Source: CAZJUR01 sp964549525
Lineage (GTDB): Bacteria > Patescibacteriota > Saccharimonadia > Saccharimonadales > Saccharimonadaceae
Assembly (NCBI GenBank): GCA_964549525.1
Contig: CAZJUR010000004.1
Coordinates: forward strand, 1-64,000
Reading direction: 5' to 3'
Length of the DNA stretch: 64,000 nucleotides
In this document: positions 8,492 to 16,782 of the stretch, in pieces
How the letters are laid out: each line of letters starts with the position of its first letter
Numbering within the stretch: position 1 is the stretch's first letter
The notes under the pieces: model-generated
Databases searched by the model: none
Seen by the model: only the letters and a program-made list of their open reading frames with translations
Told to the model about the DNA's origin: nothing
Made by a program: the position numbers and the translations under genes

Positions 8492-10123
8492 ATGGTTCAA
8501 AAGGATAAGCAAGTAGAACGTTTTCGTGAAAGCGATGAGCGTGCGACACAACAACGAGCAGCATTACTAGGTTTAAAATACCTCGATACGAGAGGTATAG
8601 CTGATTCAGCACCGCTCGTCGATAATTTGATGAACGTTGAACAAATGAGAAGTGGACGCATGGTACCTCTCAAGGTAGGAAGCTGGAGTTCGGGTCCATA
8701 TGTCTATGGCGTGACGAGTGATACGCCGAAGTCAGTGATGGGCTCGCTAGTTGATAAATGGCGCGAGGAAGGAATTGACGTCCAGTTTCTTCTCATTAGC
8801 AAGCTAGGATATCGAGAATACATGGATCGCTATGATCCGCCAAAAGAAATTATTTACGATGACGTCGAAATTGCCCAAGAAGGCGATAGTGAGACGATCG
8901 AAGCGGTATCAAAAACACTTGAAACTGTTCGAACCGATGATATTTTAGACTATCTTATTCAACAAGCTGACGCACTAGGTGCAAGTGATATTCACATTGA
9001 AAATCAGCGAGAAAATGTGCGCATTCGGTTTCGGGTTGACGGCGCTTTACATCCAGTTGCCTATTTAACGCATGAAAAATATCGGGTTTTAAAAGCATCG
9101 CTTGCCTCGCGCGGCGGTATCTCCACAGCATCTGATGATGCGCAAAGCGGAAGCATGCAGACTGAAATTCCAGAAAAAGACGGTGTGGATGCTCACTTTT
9201 TAAATATGCGTATTGAAACCGTTCCAGCGGTATACGGTCAAGATGTTGTCATTCGACTCTTTAATTTTGATGAAACGCTGTTAAATCTTCAAAACATTGG
9301 TGTCAATGATCGAGAGATGAGTGCTATTAATGAAATTATTTCTCACCCTCGCGGAATGGTCTTGATGGTTGGACCTACTGGTAGTGGTAAATCTACTACA
9401 CTCTATAGTATGATAAACGCGCTTAATTCACCTGATCGAAAAATTTTAACATTAGAGGATCCGGTTGAGTTTCGTATTCCAGGTGTTTCGCAAATACCAG
9501 TCAATACAAATAGCGGCAAAACTTTTAATGACAAACTACGCGCGGTACTGAGGCTCGACCCCGATGTTGTCATGGTGGGAGAAATCAGAGATGTTGATAC
9601 CGCCCGCACGACGATCCAGGCTGCTATAACCGGTCATCTGGTACTTTCGACATTCCACGCTGAAACAGCATCTGCAGCATTTAGTCGTATGATTGATATG
9701 ATTGGTATTAATCCGATCTTTTCTACAGCGATTCGTATGATTATCGGTCAGCGATTGGTGCGAAAACTTGATGACAACAAAGAATCATACATCGCCGACG
9801 AAGCCACCGCTAACTGGATACGAGAAACATTGCGTGATCTACCTGAGAGCATTGAAAAACCATCACTTGATGGCGAGATTACCCTGTATAAACCTGTTGA
9901 AAATGAAGACAATCCGTTCGGGTATCGGGGAAGAGTCGTCTTGATGGAACAATTGATAGTTGATCAAGAAATACAGAAATATTTACGCGGTGAACTCGCG
10001 CCAAATGCTGATGCTATCGAAGAAACTGCTCGAAAACAGGGCATGGTTACCATGCTCCAATCGGGTGTACTGCGAGCATTACATGGCGATACGACGCTAG
10101 ACGAAATCCATCGCGTGTTATAA
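8492..10123 (+). CDS. type IV pilus assembly / type II secretion ATPase (PilB/GspE-like)
   Basis: This 543-residue hexameric ATPase powers pilus extension or pseudopilus assembly at the inner face of the membrane. An N-terminal MshEN-like region (about 20-110) precedes the ATPase core: ASDIHIENQRENVRIRFRVDG, Walker A GPTGSGKSTTLYS (about 294-306), Asp box LEDPVEFR, Walker B VMVGEIRD (about 360) and the His box GHLVLSTFHAETA. The four-cysteine zinc knuckle found after RLVRKL in many PilB proteins is missing; that stretch reads RLVRKLDDNKESY. No other pilus genes are adjacent, so the rest of the machine must be elsewhere. PilT is less likely because of the N-terminal domain and length. Confidence 0.92.
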   Translation: MVQKDKQVERFRESDERATQQRAALLGLKYLDTRGIADSAPLVDNLMNVEQMRSGRMVPLKVGSWSSGPYVYGVTSDTPKSVMGSLVDKWREEGIDVQFLLISKLGYREYMDRYDPPKEIIYDDVEIAQEGDSETIEAVSKTLETVRTDDILDYLIQQADALGASDIHIENQRENVRIRFRVDGALHPVAYLTHEKYRVLKASLASRGGISTASDDAQSGSMQTEIPEKDGVDAHFLNMRIETVPAVYGQDVVIRLFNFDETLLNLQNIGVNDREMSAINEIISHPRGMVLMVGPTGSGKSTTLYSMINALNSPDRKILTLEDPVEFRIPGVSQIPVNTNSGKTFNDKLRAVLRLDPDVVMVGEIRDVDTARTTIQAAITGHLVLSTFHAETASAAFSRMIDMIGINPIFSTAIRMIIGQRLVRKLDDNKESYIADEATANWIRETLRDLPESIEKPSLDGEITLYKPVENEDNPFGYRGRVVLMEQLIVDQEIQKYLRGELAPNADAIEETARKQGMVTMLQSGVLRALHGDTTLDEIHRVL

Positions 10124-10128
10124 AGTAC

Positions 10129-10157
10129 TTGATTTTTTATACTGCTTATGATATATT
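10129..10157 (+). promoter_or_regulatory. promoter of the 10167 gene
   Basis: TTGATT (10129-10134), a 17-bp spacer and TATATT (10152-10157) with a TGA extension. The -10 box ends 9 nt before the ATG at 10167, so the mRNA should have a leader of about 3 nt. Confidence 0.6.
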
Positions 10158-10166
10158 TCCCACAGG

Positions 10167-10832
10167 ATGGCAGAAAAGCTCGTTATCGGCGGGTTTGCAA
10201 GCACCAAAAAGCAAATACAAACAGTCGCCATTAAACTATCTGAACATTTCGACGTTGACGTCGAAGGACTGAATTTTCGTGAGGCTCTCGGTAAACCGCG
10301 AGCCTTTTTTGATGATCAATCACTCATCACACATTCTGGTGGTATGCTCCCCGTAGCTCATAGTCAGCCATATGATCTAATCGCTGTTGCTCCACCTGTT
10401 CCAGAGAGAATTTCTAAATTACTGTGGCGTGGCTGGTTAATGGGGCGAAAACTCGGACAGGCAGAAGCAGCAGTGACAAAATTTCGTGACACTTCGCAAT
10501 TTGAAGCACTTCGCTATCCACAGACTCACTTCGGGCGGCTACCGGAGATTAGTCAGTTTAATGCCCTTGAGGCCGCTTATCATCTGGGTAAGCGAGGGGT
10601 TGAGACAACCATTGTCTTGATGCAAAACGATGGTATTTTTCGCTACGACCATAGTGTAGTTCACGATGAACCAAGTCGTCCGTATCGACTTATCTCACTA
10701 GAAGGAGAACATGTTGATTTTACCAATCATCCAGCCGAAATTCTTGGGTCAATGAGTGTGGCAAGCCAGGTTAGGTTTAAAAGAAAGTGCGAGGAACTCT
10801 ATTCATCGCAAGGTCATTTGGTCGCAGCATAA
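10167..10832 (+). CDS. conserved-looking hypothetical protein, possible alpha/beta-hydrolase fold
   Basis: I do not recognise this 221-residue soluble protein. It has no signal peptide and no membrane helix. Around residue 57 the segment LITHSGGML looks like a nucleophile-elbow sequence (HSGG), and the early segment LVIGGFASTKKQ could be the first strand and loop of an alpha/beta fold, so a degenerate hydrolase is one possibility. A complete Ser-Asp-His triad is not obvious. It follows the PilB-like gene on the same strand by 43 bp but has its own promoter. It is convergent with the malic enzyme gene, 5 bp apart. Confidence 0.6.
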   Translation: MAEKLVIGGFASTKKQIQTVAIKLSEHFDVDVEGLNFREALGKPRAFFDDQSLITHSGGMLPVAHSQPYDLIAVAPPVPERISKLLWRGWLMGRKLGQAEAAVTKFRDTSQFEALRYPQTHFGRLPEISQFNALEAAYHLGKRGVETTIVLMQNDGIFRYDHSVVHDEPSRPYRLISLEGEHVDFTNHPAEILGSMSVASQVRFKRKCEELYSSQGHLVAA

Positions 10833-10837
10833 AAGCT

Positions 10838-11974
10838 TTAACGAATAGCGCTCGCGATTGCAGGCACCAGTCGATCATCAAAAACTGATGGGATAATTTC
10901 ATCTATCGATGGTGTTTCCACTAGTTCTGCAATCGCTTCGGCGGCTGCTATTTTGTGCTGATCAGTAATTTTAGTTACGCCATTGTCGAGCGCACCACGA
11001 AAGATGCCAGGAAAAGCTACAGCGTTATTGACTTGATTTGGCAGATCACTTCGCCCGGTTGCTAATATTGCAACGCCAGCTTCATGTGCAAGCTTCGGGT
11101 TAATCTCTGGATTAGGATTGGCTAAACCAAAGACAATAGGGTTCTTGTTCATAAGGGCTATATCCTGAGGAGTGAGTAAATCTGCCTTACTAACGCCAAT
11201 AAAAATATCAGCATCTTTGAGCGCATCTTGTAAACTTCCTTCACTATTATGTGGATTAGAGATTTCCAGAAGCGTCTCTTTTTCTTTATTTAAATCAGTA
11301 CGATTATGAGAAATAATACCTTTACTGTCGATCAATATGATTTCAGGCTGCGCATAGAGATATAACAATTTAGCAATTGCTGTTCCGGCAGCACCAGCCC
11401 CAATCATGGCAATCTTGCACTCTTTTAAATTTTTCTTGAGCACCTTCATGGCATTGATGAGTCCTGCGAGTACCACAACTGCGGTGCCGTGTTGGTCGTC
11501 ATGAAACACCGGAATGTCGAGCTCAGCTTTGAGGCGCTCTTCAACTTCAAAGCACTTCGGAGCGGCAATATCTTCGAGGTTAATTGCTCCAAAGCTCGGT
11601 GCGATTCGAGTTATGGTTTCGACAATTTCGTCAGGAGTGTGCACATCCAAGACAATAGGTATACTGTCAATATCTGCAAAATGCTTAAAGAGCAGAGCCT
11701 TGCCTTCCATGACGGGGAGACTGGCTTTTGGTCCGATATCACCAAGACCGAGCACGGCTGAGCCATCGGAAATGACTGCAACGAGATTGTTTGTCCATGT
11801 ATATTCACGAAGCCGGGTCTCGTCATTGGCGATTTCTTGACAGACTGCTGCCACGCCAGGGCTATAATACGCACTGAGTTTTTGACGGTCAATTTTTCCG
11901 CCGTCACGCAACTTCGTCGTAATTTTGCCGCTATATTTTTTATGCAGATCAAGTGCTTGTTGATTTATATCCAT
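10838..11974 (-). CDS. NAD(P)-dependent malic enzyme
   Basis: This 378-residue bacterial short-form malic enzyme decarboxylates malate to pyruvate and reduces NAD(P). Visible motifs are YYSPGVAAVC with the catalytic Tyr region, DIGPKASLPVMEGKALLFKHF with the catalytic Lys, NLEDIAAPKCFEVE and FHDDQHGTA for the metal and malate, and the Rossmann glycines GAGAAGTAI. The C-terminus keeps GLANPNPEI and GRSDLPNQVNN. An upstream GTG at 11992 is in frame, but the -10 box (TACAAT, 11983-11988) lies between it and the ATG at 11974, so I chose 11974. With PEP synthase it could link malate to PEP and glycolytic intermediates; the direction in vivo is unknown. Confidence 0.93.
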   Translation of the reverse strand: MDINQQALDLHKKYSGKITTKLRDGGKIDRQKLSAYYSPGVAAVCQEIANDETRLREYTWTNNLVAVISDGSAVLGLGDIGPKASLPVMEGKALLFKHFADIDSIPIVLDVHTPDEIVETITRIAPSFGAINLEDIAAPKCFEVEERLKAELDIPVFHDDQHGTAVVVLAGLINAMKVLKKNLKECKIAMIGAGAAGTAIAKLLYLYAQPEIILIDSKGIISHNRTDLNKEKETLLEISNPHNSEGSLQDALKDADIFIGVSKADLLTPQDIALMNKNPIVFGLANPNPEINPKLAHEAGVAILATGRSDLPNQVNNAVAFPGIFRGALDNGVTKITDQHKIAAAEAIAELVETPSIDEIIPSVFDDRLVPAIASAIR

Positions 11975-11982
11975 ATACTTTA

Positions 11983-11991
11983 ATTGTATCA
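11983..11991 (-). promoter_or_regulatory. extended -10 promoter of malic enzyme gene
   Basis: Minus-strand TGA-TACAAT occupies 11991-11983 and ends 8 nt before the ATG at 11974. It overlaps the codons between the alternative GTG and the chosen ATG, which argues for the shorter protein. Confidence 0.55.
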
Positions 11992-12015
11992 CCTCTTTAT
12001 TTTCTTTAGTATCTG

Positions 12016-12024
12016 TGCTATAAT
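12016..12024 (+). promoter_or_regulatory. extended -10 promoter of rplS
   Basis: TGC-TATAAT at 12016-12024, followed by a leader of about 35 nt that contains the Shine-Dalgarno AAAGAGGTGA (from 12051) 5 nt before the ATG at 12066. The GTG at 12057 is part of this ribosome-binding site rather than a start. Confidence 0.65.
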
Positions 12025-12065
12025 CATATATTGACTATTGAATAATAATTAAAGAGGTGAGACAA

Positions 12066-12587
12066 ATGAGTTTTGCACTAATCGATAAAGTGAATAAAGC
12101 ACACGCTAAACCAGAAGTGGTCGACGCACGAAGCGGCGATACTGTGCGCGTGCATCAGAAAATTAAAGAAGGTAACAAAGAGCGTATTCAAATTTTTGAA
12201 GGTGTGGTGATTCGATGTGATCGAAAAAAAAGCCTGACGAGCCGCATTACGGTACGGAAAGTTACGAGTGGCATTGGCGTCGAAAAAAGTTTTCTGCTTC
12301 ATAGTCCATTGGTAGAAAAAGTCGAGATTGTTCGTCGGAGTAAAGTTCGCCGAAATTATCTGACCTATCTTCGTGAAAGGAGCGGTAAATCTGCACGCCT
12401 TAAAGGTGTTGATTTTGATCGTGAGGCAGTTAATGACGTTCGAGATCCTCACGCCGAAGCAGAAGAGGCACGCCTAAAAGAAGAAGCCAAAAAAGCTGCC
12501 GAAGAAAAACAGGCCGCCAAAGAGGCTGAAGAAGCCGAGCTCAAGAAAAAGCAAGAAGAAGTCGAAGTTCGACATAAAGACAGCTAG
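12066..12587 (+). CDS. rplS: 50S ribosomal protein L19 with charged C-terminal extension
   Basis: L19 (bL19) binds near the 30S-50S interface. The core (about residues 1-115) shows the family segments SGDTVRVHQKIKEGNKERIQ, FEGVVIR and SGIGVEKSFLLHSPLVEKVEIVRRSKVRR. The protein is 173 residues long; the family is usually about 115. The extra C-terminal 50-odd residues are almost all Glu, Lys and Ala (for example EEARLKEEAKKAAEEK) and should form a long charged helix. The start at 12066 is set by the strong Shine-Dalgarno sequence. It is a one-gene unit ended by the terminator at 12605. Confidence 0.95.
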   Translation: MSFALIDKVNKAHAKPEVVDARSGDTVRVHQKIKEGNKERIQIFEGVVIRCDRKKSLTSRITVRKVTSGIGVEKSFLLHSPLVEKVEIVRRSKVRRNYLTYLRERSGKSARLKGVDFDREAVNDVRDPHAEAEEARLKEEAKKAAEEKQAAKEAEEAELKKKQEEVEVRHKDS

Positions 12588-12604
12588 AAGATCATTCAAA
12601 AAAG

Positions 12605-12630
12605 AAAACGCCCAGAAATGGAGCGTTTTT
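12605..12630 (+). terminator. intrinsic terminator of rplS
   Basis: AAAACGC (12605-12611) pairs with GCGTTTT (12623-12629), continuing into a T-run. The T-run also provides the TGT of the extended -10 box for the next gene, so terminator and promoter are fused. Confidence 0.65.
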
Positions 12631-12638
12631 GTTACACT
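12631..12638 (+). promoter_or_regulatory. extended -10 box of the RNase HII-YraN gene
   Basis: TGT followed by TACACT (12633-12638), 6 nt before the ATG at 12645. The predicted first transcribed base is the A of the ATG itself. This favours 12645 over the in-frame ATG at 12618, which lies inside the terminator hairpin. Confidence 0.55.
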
Positions 12639-12644
12639 AAAAAG

Positions 12645-13568
12645 ATGATTGTTGGGGTTGACGAAGTCGGGCGAGGGGCGTGGGCGGGACCGTTGGTGGT
12701 CGGCGCGGTTGTATTAGGTGGCGTTGAGATCGAGGGTTTAACTGACAGCAAGAAATTGACAGCAAAAAAGCGGCAACTTCTGGCACGAGAGATTAAAGAG
12801 AAAGCTATAGCTATTGGTCTCGGTTGGATTTCAGCTGAAATCATCGATGTTATCGGGCTTTCTGCTGCACTCGCTATGGCGGCGCGGAATGCACTCAAAG
12901 AAATCACTATCCCGTACGATAGCATTATCCTCGATGGAACGGCTAATTTCTTAAGTGATCCACGTAGCAGCACTATGAAGCAAGCCGATCTTTTAATACC
13001 AAGTGTGTCAGCGGCGAGTATTATCGCCAAAGTTGCGCGTGATTATTATATGATGACAAAAGCACATGATGAGTTTCCGCACTATGGCTTCGATAGGCAT
13101 GTCGGTTATGGTACAACAGCGCATAAAAAAGCACTGATCGCACATGGTGTATCTTCGCTACATCGAGCCAGTTTTAAACCGATTCGGCAACTGCTCGGTG
13201 AGAATCAACGCGTAAAGCAATCAAAAGTTGTCGATACAATAGGTCGCCGAGCAGAACTCGCTGCAGCTCAGTATCTAGAAAAACAGGGCTACACTATCCT
13301 TGATAAAAATTGGCTCACTAAGTGGTGTGAGATCGATCTTGTTGCTCAAAAGGCTGGCACAGTCTATTTTGTAGAAGTAAAACATCGGGCAAGTAAAGAT
13401 CAAGGCGGTGGGTTAGCGGCAATCACCAAAAAGAAATATGCGCAGATGCGCTATGCTGCTGAATTTTGGCGGCACATCAATAAACATACAGGTGATGCAA
13501 AATTATCAGTTATTACAACTAATGACGACCCGCCGCGTGTTACGACATTTCTCGAAGACGTGTCGTAA
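12645..13568 (+). CDS. rnhB: fusion: ribonuclease HII + YraN/UPF0102 nuclease-like domain
   Basis: This 307-residue protein joins two families that are usually separate. Residues 1 to about 188 are RNase HII, which removes ribonucleotides and RNA primers from DNA: GVDEVGRGAWAGPLVVGAVV with D6 and E7, LTDSKKL, D97 in ILDGTA and D115 in MKQADLLIPSVSAASIIAKV, and HYGFDRHVGYGT. After a short linker, residues about 195-307 match YraN (UPF0102), with RRAELAAAQYLEKQGY, CEIDLVAQ (D231) and YFVEVKHR (E244, K246), a PD-(D/E)xK-like arrangement. The frame is continuous with no stop. The 3' end overlaps the convergent aminopeptidase gene by 29 bp. Confidence 0.93.
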   Translation: MIVGVDEVGRGAWAGPLVVGAVVLGGVEIEGLTDSKKLTAKKRQLLAREIKEKAIAIGLGWISAEIIDVIGLSAALAMAARNALKEITIPYDSIILDGTANFLSDPRSSTMKQADLLIPSVSAASIIAKVARDYYMMTKAHDEFPHYGFDRHVGYGTTAHKKALIAHGVSSLHRASFKPIRQLLGENQRVKQSKVVDTIGRRAELAAAQYLEKQGYTILDKNWLTKWCEIDLVAQKAGTVYFVEVKHRASKDQGGGLAAITKKKYAQMRYAAEFWRHINKHTGDAKLSVITTNDDPPRVTTFLEDVS

Positions 13569-16071
13569 CCTCAGTCTGGTTATAGTCAATCCAGTCTATC
13601 CGTGCTTCGATTTCTTTTATACCAATATCAATTGTTCGTTTAAGCGCCAATTCATGCCGTTTGTCTGTAAAAAATTCAGTGAATGCTGTTAACTCATTTT
13701 TCGTACTGAATACACTAGCGGTGTAATAGGCAAATACATCATAGTGATGATCATTTTTATAGGTTGAGTCTACCCAGTGCCAATTATCTTTTAACCACTG
13801 CCACGCGTCCTGACGTGTCTTGCTATTACGAATTAAATACGCAAACCATCGTGGTACATCTTGCGCACGAATAATAGCTGGATCTTTACCAAGTAGTGAT
13901 AAAAGGTATCTGCCAACTTGTGGATCTGTTGTAGCAGTAAGACCCGCTGCAATATCTATCTGGATATCGCTCGACGATGTTTTTCCGTAGTACGCAATGA
14001 GTTTTTTACATTCTTTTAATACATTATCGCCATGTTTAATACGCGCACCAATAATGCTTGATCGTAATTCGGGATTAAGATCACGAATATCTGAGATGCT
14101 CTCATAACGTGTGAGCGCCTCATTAATTACTACTGGTTTTTCGCCATAGAGCGCCAGACCTGTAGCTGTCGCCCGAAGTTTTGCGGTATTTTCTGGCTCA
14201 TCTTTTTGTATGTCCCAACCAACAGCTTGATAGATTGAATTGACGACATTTGAAACGTATTTTTTTAAATATGGTTCATGTACTGTATCATTTTCAACAA
14301 GTCGCTTGAGATCGCTCATAAGTAGAGCAATAAGATCCCACACTGGTTGCGCTGTTTCATGACGATATGCCTCAAGAATTTCAAAAAATTCCGCTGCTTT
14401 TTTGAGGCGACCACGACCCAATAAACTGACATCACTAAGATACTGCAATCTATCAATAGGCCCGAAAGACGATATATTGGCTAAAAGTAATTTTTCTAAG
14501 TGTTGGTCATATTGGGTAATGAAGTATCCTTGATCTTCACGATTGAGTTTGAGCGTTTTTTTATTACTCACGTTTATGCGAGCTTCTTTTTGGGAAAGCA
14601 CAGGGAATGCAGAGGCATCTTCGCAAAATAACGGCACTGTCCATAGTCTATCGTCACCTACTTCACCAATTCTAAAATGTTTCTGACGTACATGCAGTGT
14701 GGTATCTACGAGTGATGCAAATATAACCGGAAAACCTGATTGCTCTAACCATGGTTTCATGAACGATCCAATGTCTTTAGAGCTCACTTCGCTCCACGCT
14801 TGCCAGAGATCATCACCAGTTGTATTGGCATAGGCATGGCGTTCGAAATAAAGTTTTAACCCATCGACAAAAGCTTTTTCTCCAATATAATTTTTGAGCA
14901 TATATAAGAGATTTCCACCCTTTGCATAAACAATCGCTGGGTCAAACAACGTATTGATCTCGTCTGGATGATTGACGGCTATTTTGACTGGCTGCACGCC
15001 AGGTAGTGCATCACGACGCTTAGCCAGGAGACTTTCATGAGCTGCAAACTCCTCCCAAATATGCCAGTCGGGGAAAAGAGCATCTACTGCGACATATTCC
15101 ATCATATTCGCGAAACTTTCGTTCAGCCATAGATCATCCCACCACTTCATTGTAACCAAATTCCCAAACCACTGATGAGCTGTTTCATGTGCGATTACCG
15201 TAGCCACTTGCTGTTTTGTGGCAACCGATGTTTCACGTGGGTTAACTAGCAAACATATCTCTCTATATGTCATCAGCCCCCAATTTTCCATTGCACCAGA
15301 TGAAAAATCTGGTATAGCCACATAATCTGCTTTAGGCAATGGATATGGTGTCGCAAAATAGCTATCAAAAAACTCAATAGAGCACTTTGCGGTTTGACAT
15401 GCGAAATCCAAATCCTTTTTTGAATGTGCTTTTGTGGACCAAATACTGACTTCTACGCCGTTCTTGGTATGAGTTTTGACTGACTGTAAATCTCCGATTA
15501 CGAACGCTAACAGATACGTTGACATGATAGGGCTCTTTTCAAACGTGGTTATAAGTATATCTTTTTCTTTTGTTTGTCCAGCGATCGGCATATTTCCAAG
15601 TACTGTCATATCTGCGTCAGTGTGTAGGGTAAGTGTGAAACGTGCTTTTGCAGCTGGCTCATCAATACACGGGAAAAGCTCTCGTGCATGATGGGCTTCA
15701 AGTTGCGTAGAAAGCAGTTCCTTTTTTATACCATTCATTTCATAGTACGATGGATAAAGCCCATGCATGGTGTCAGTAATATTGCCAGAAAATTCAAGCA
15801 CTATGGTGAGTTTTTTTGTTGTTAGTTCTATTCCTATGTCTAAAACACATTCATCATTCTCGCGAAAAGACCCCTCACATGGAATACCATTGATTAAAGC
15901 TTTTTTAATCGTAAGGTCTTTTGCATGAAGTACTACCTGTGAGGTTTTTTTTCGGCTGGTGGCTTCAATGGTAACTATACCCTCAAATTTTCGAATTGAT
16001 TGATGAATCTTTAATACGAGCGTGTAATCTTTCGGCGTAAGGTCTTGAGATAAATGATGAAATGACTGCAT
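13540..16071 (-). CDS. M1-family zinc aminopeptidase (aminopeptidase N-like)
   Basis: This 843-residue protease removes N-terminal residues from peptides. The M1 hallmarks are present: the substrate motif GAMENWGL (about residue 260), the zinc site HETAHQWFGN with the catalytic Glu, and the third ligand Glu in WLNESFANMMEY 18 residues later. An N-terminal beta domain precedes the catalytic domain, and a long helical ERAP1_C-like domain fills the last 350 residues. There is no signal peptide, so it should be cytoplasmic. It would help recycle peptides for a cell likely to lack amino-acid biosynthesis. The -10 box TGG-TAAGAT ends 6 nt before the ATG. Confidence 0.94.
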   Translation of the reverse strand: MQSFHHLSQDLTPKDYTLVLKIHQSIRKFEGIVTIEATSRKKTSQVVLHAKDLTIKKALINGIPCEGSFRENDECVLDIGIELTTKKLTIVLEFSGNITDTMHGLYPSYYEMNGIKKELLSTQLEAHHARELFPCIDEPAAKARFTLTLHTDADMTVLGNMPIAGQTKEKDILITTFEKSPIMSTYLLAFVIGDLQSVKTHTKNGVEVSIWSTKAHSKKDLDFACQTAKCSIEFFDSYFATPYPLPKADYVAIPDFSSGAMENWGLMTYREICLLVNPRETSVATKQQVATVIAHETAHQWFGNLVTMKWWDDLWLNESFANMMEYVAVDALFPDWHIWEEFAAHESLLAKRRDALPGVQPVKIAVNHPDEINTLFDPAIVYAKGGNLLYMLKNYIGEKAFVDGLKLYFERHAYANTTGDDLWQAWSEVSSKDIGSFMKPWLEQSGFPVIFASLVDTTLHVRQKHFRIGEVGDDRLWTVPLFCEDASAFPVLSQKEARINVSNKKTLKLNREDQGYFITQYDQHLEKLLLANISSFGPIDRLQYLSDVSLLGRGRLKKAAEFFEILEAYRHETAQPVWDLIALLMSDLKRLVENDTVHEPYLKKYVSNVVNSIYQAVGWDIQKDEPENTAKLRATATGLALYGEKPVVINEALTRYESISDIRDLNPELRSSIIGARIKHGDNVLKECKKLIAYYGKTSSSDIQIDIAAGLTATTDPQVGRYLLSLLGKDPAIIRAQDVPRWFAYLIRNSKTRQDAWQWLKDNWHWVDSTYKNDHHYDVFAYYTASVFSTKNELTAFTEFFTDKRHELALKRTIDIGIKEIEARIDWIDYNQTEVTTRLREMS

Positions 16072-16096
16072 ACTACTATCTTACCAGAAATATTAT

Positions 16097-16125
16097 TTGC
16101 ATATATATTAATGATATTTTATAAT
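16097..16125 (+). promoter_or_regulatory. promoter of the 16133 gene, leaderless
   Basis: TTGCAT (16097-16102), a 17-bp spacer and TATAAT (16120-16125). The box ends 7 nt before the ATG at 16133 and overlaps an earlier in-frame ATG at 16124, so the later ATG is the likely start. Confidence 0.65.
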
Positions 16126-16132
16126 GATATTA

Positions 16133-16693
16133 ATGACTCAAGAAAATCAGATATCAGTTAGTCGACCTGTTGCTTTCCATGATCGTTTTCTAACGCCTTT
16201 ATATAAAAAACACGCTAACTTACCCAACTCAGTTGTCAAACGTGTAGATGACAGAAATACCCTTCAGTTTACGTTGCTGCCGACAGTTACACATTCCTCA
16301 CCGATCTCAAATGAAATTTTTTGGAATCGCATTCACCATGACGCTGAACTTCATCATTTGTTTAACTATAATATTCAGGGTACTATAGAGTCGATCGCAA
16401 TACGGTCACTCTCAGTCTTACTTATTCCAGACCAGGATACTCAGCGTAGAATTCGACAAGAAACAGCTAAGATTGCCGAGATGTTTGAATCATATGATTA
16501 TGCGCAGCGAGCAGTTACTCCTCACATCAGTACCTTGACAAAAAATAATGGCATTGACATTACCGCTCGTGGCGAAAGTGACATCGCACTGGTGACGGCA
16601 TTTGCGGATGACTTACAACAACTCATTAAAGAAACAGATAAAAAGTTCGTGGCATTTAAGCCGACTTTAAAAATATTTCCTGCGAGTAATTGA
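16133..16693 (+). CDS. hypothetical protein, possibly 2H-phosphoesterase-like
   Basis: This soluble protein has 186 residues. Near the C-terminal third it has PHISTLTK, an HxT/S-type motif as in 2H phosphoesterases (2'-5' RNA ligase superfamily). The expected first motif is only partly present, as QFTLLPTV with Gln in place of His. Spacing and length fit a degenerate 2H protein, but one catalytic His is missing, so activity is doubtful and the assignment is weak. It is divergent from the aminopeptidase and is followed by nusA, which has its own promoter overlapping the end of this gene. Confidence 0.55.
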   Translation: MTQENQISVSRPVAFHDRFLTPLYKKHANLPNSVVKRVDDRNTLQFTLLPTVTHSSPISNEIFWNRIHHDAELHHLFNYNIQGTIESIAIRSLSVLLIPDQDTQRRIRQETAKIAEMFESYDYAQRAVTPHISTLTKNNGIDITARGESDIALVTAFADDLQQLIKETDKKFVAFKPTLKIFPASN

Positions 16694-16718
16694 ATAATCG
16701 CGCGATGTATGCTACTAT
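16690..16718 (+). promoter_or_regulatory. promoter of nusA
   Basis: TTGAAT (16690-16695), 17-bp spacer, TACTAT (16713-16718) with a TGC extension. The -35 box overlaps the stop codon of the upstream gene. An inverted repeat TATGCT-N7-AGCATA (16708-16726) surrounds the -10 box and could be an operator; that part is speculative. Confidence 0.6.
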
Positions 16719-16730
16719 ATAGCATAGAAT

Positions 16731-16756
16731 TCCGGCCCCATAGGTCGGATTTTTTT
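16731..16756 (+). terminator. terminator/attenuator hairpin in the nusA leader
   Basis: TCCGGCC (16731-16737) pairs with GGTCGGA (16743-16749) around a 5-nt loop and is followed by seven T. It lies downstream of the nusA promoter (predicted start about 16725) and 26 nt upstream of the ATG. It can stop read-through from the upstream gene and may also attenuate nusA itself. Confidence 0.7.
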
Positions 16757-16782
16757 ACGAAATGTAATCAAGGAGCATACAT

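Noticed and set aside
16133..16693. Firm call as 2'-5' RNA ligase
   Set aside because: Only one of the two HxT motifs is present, so the feature is kept as hypothetical.
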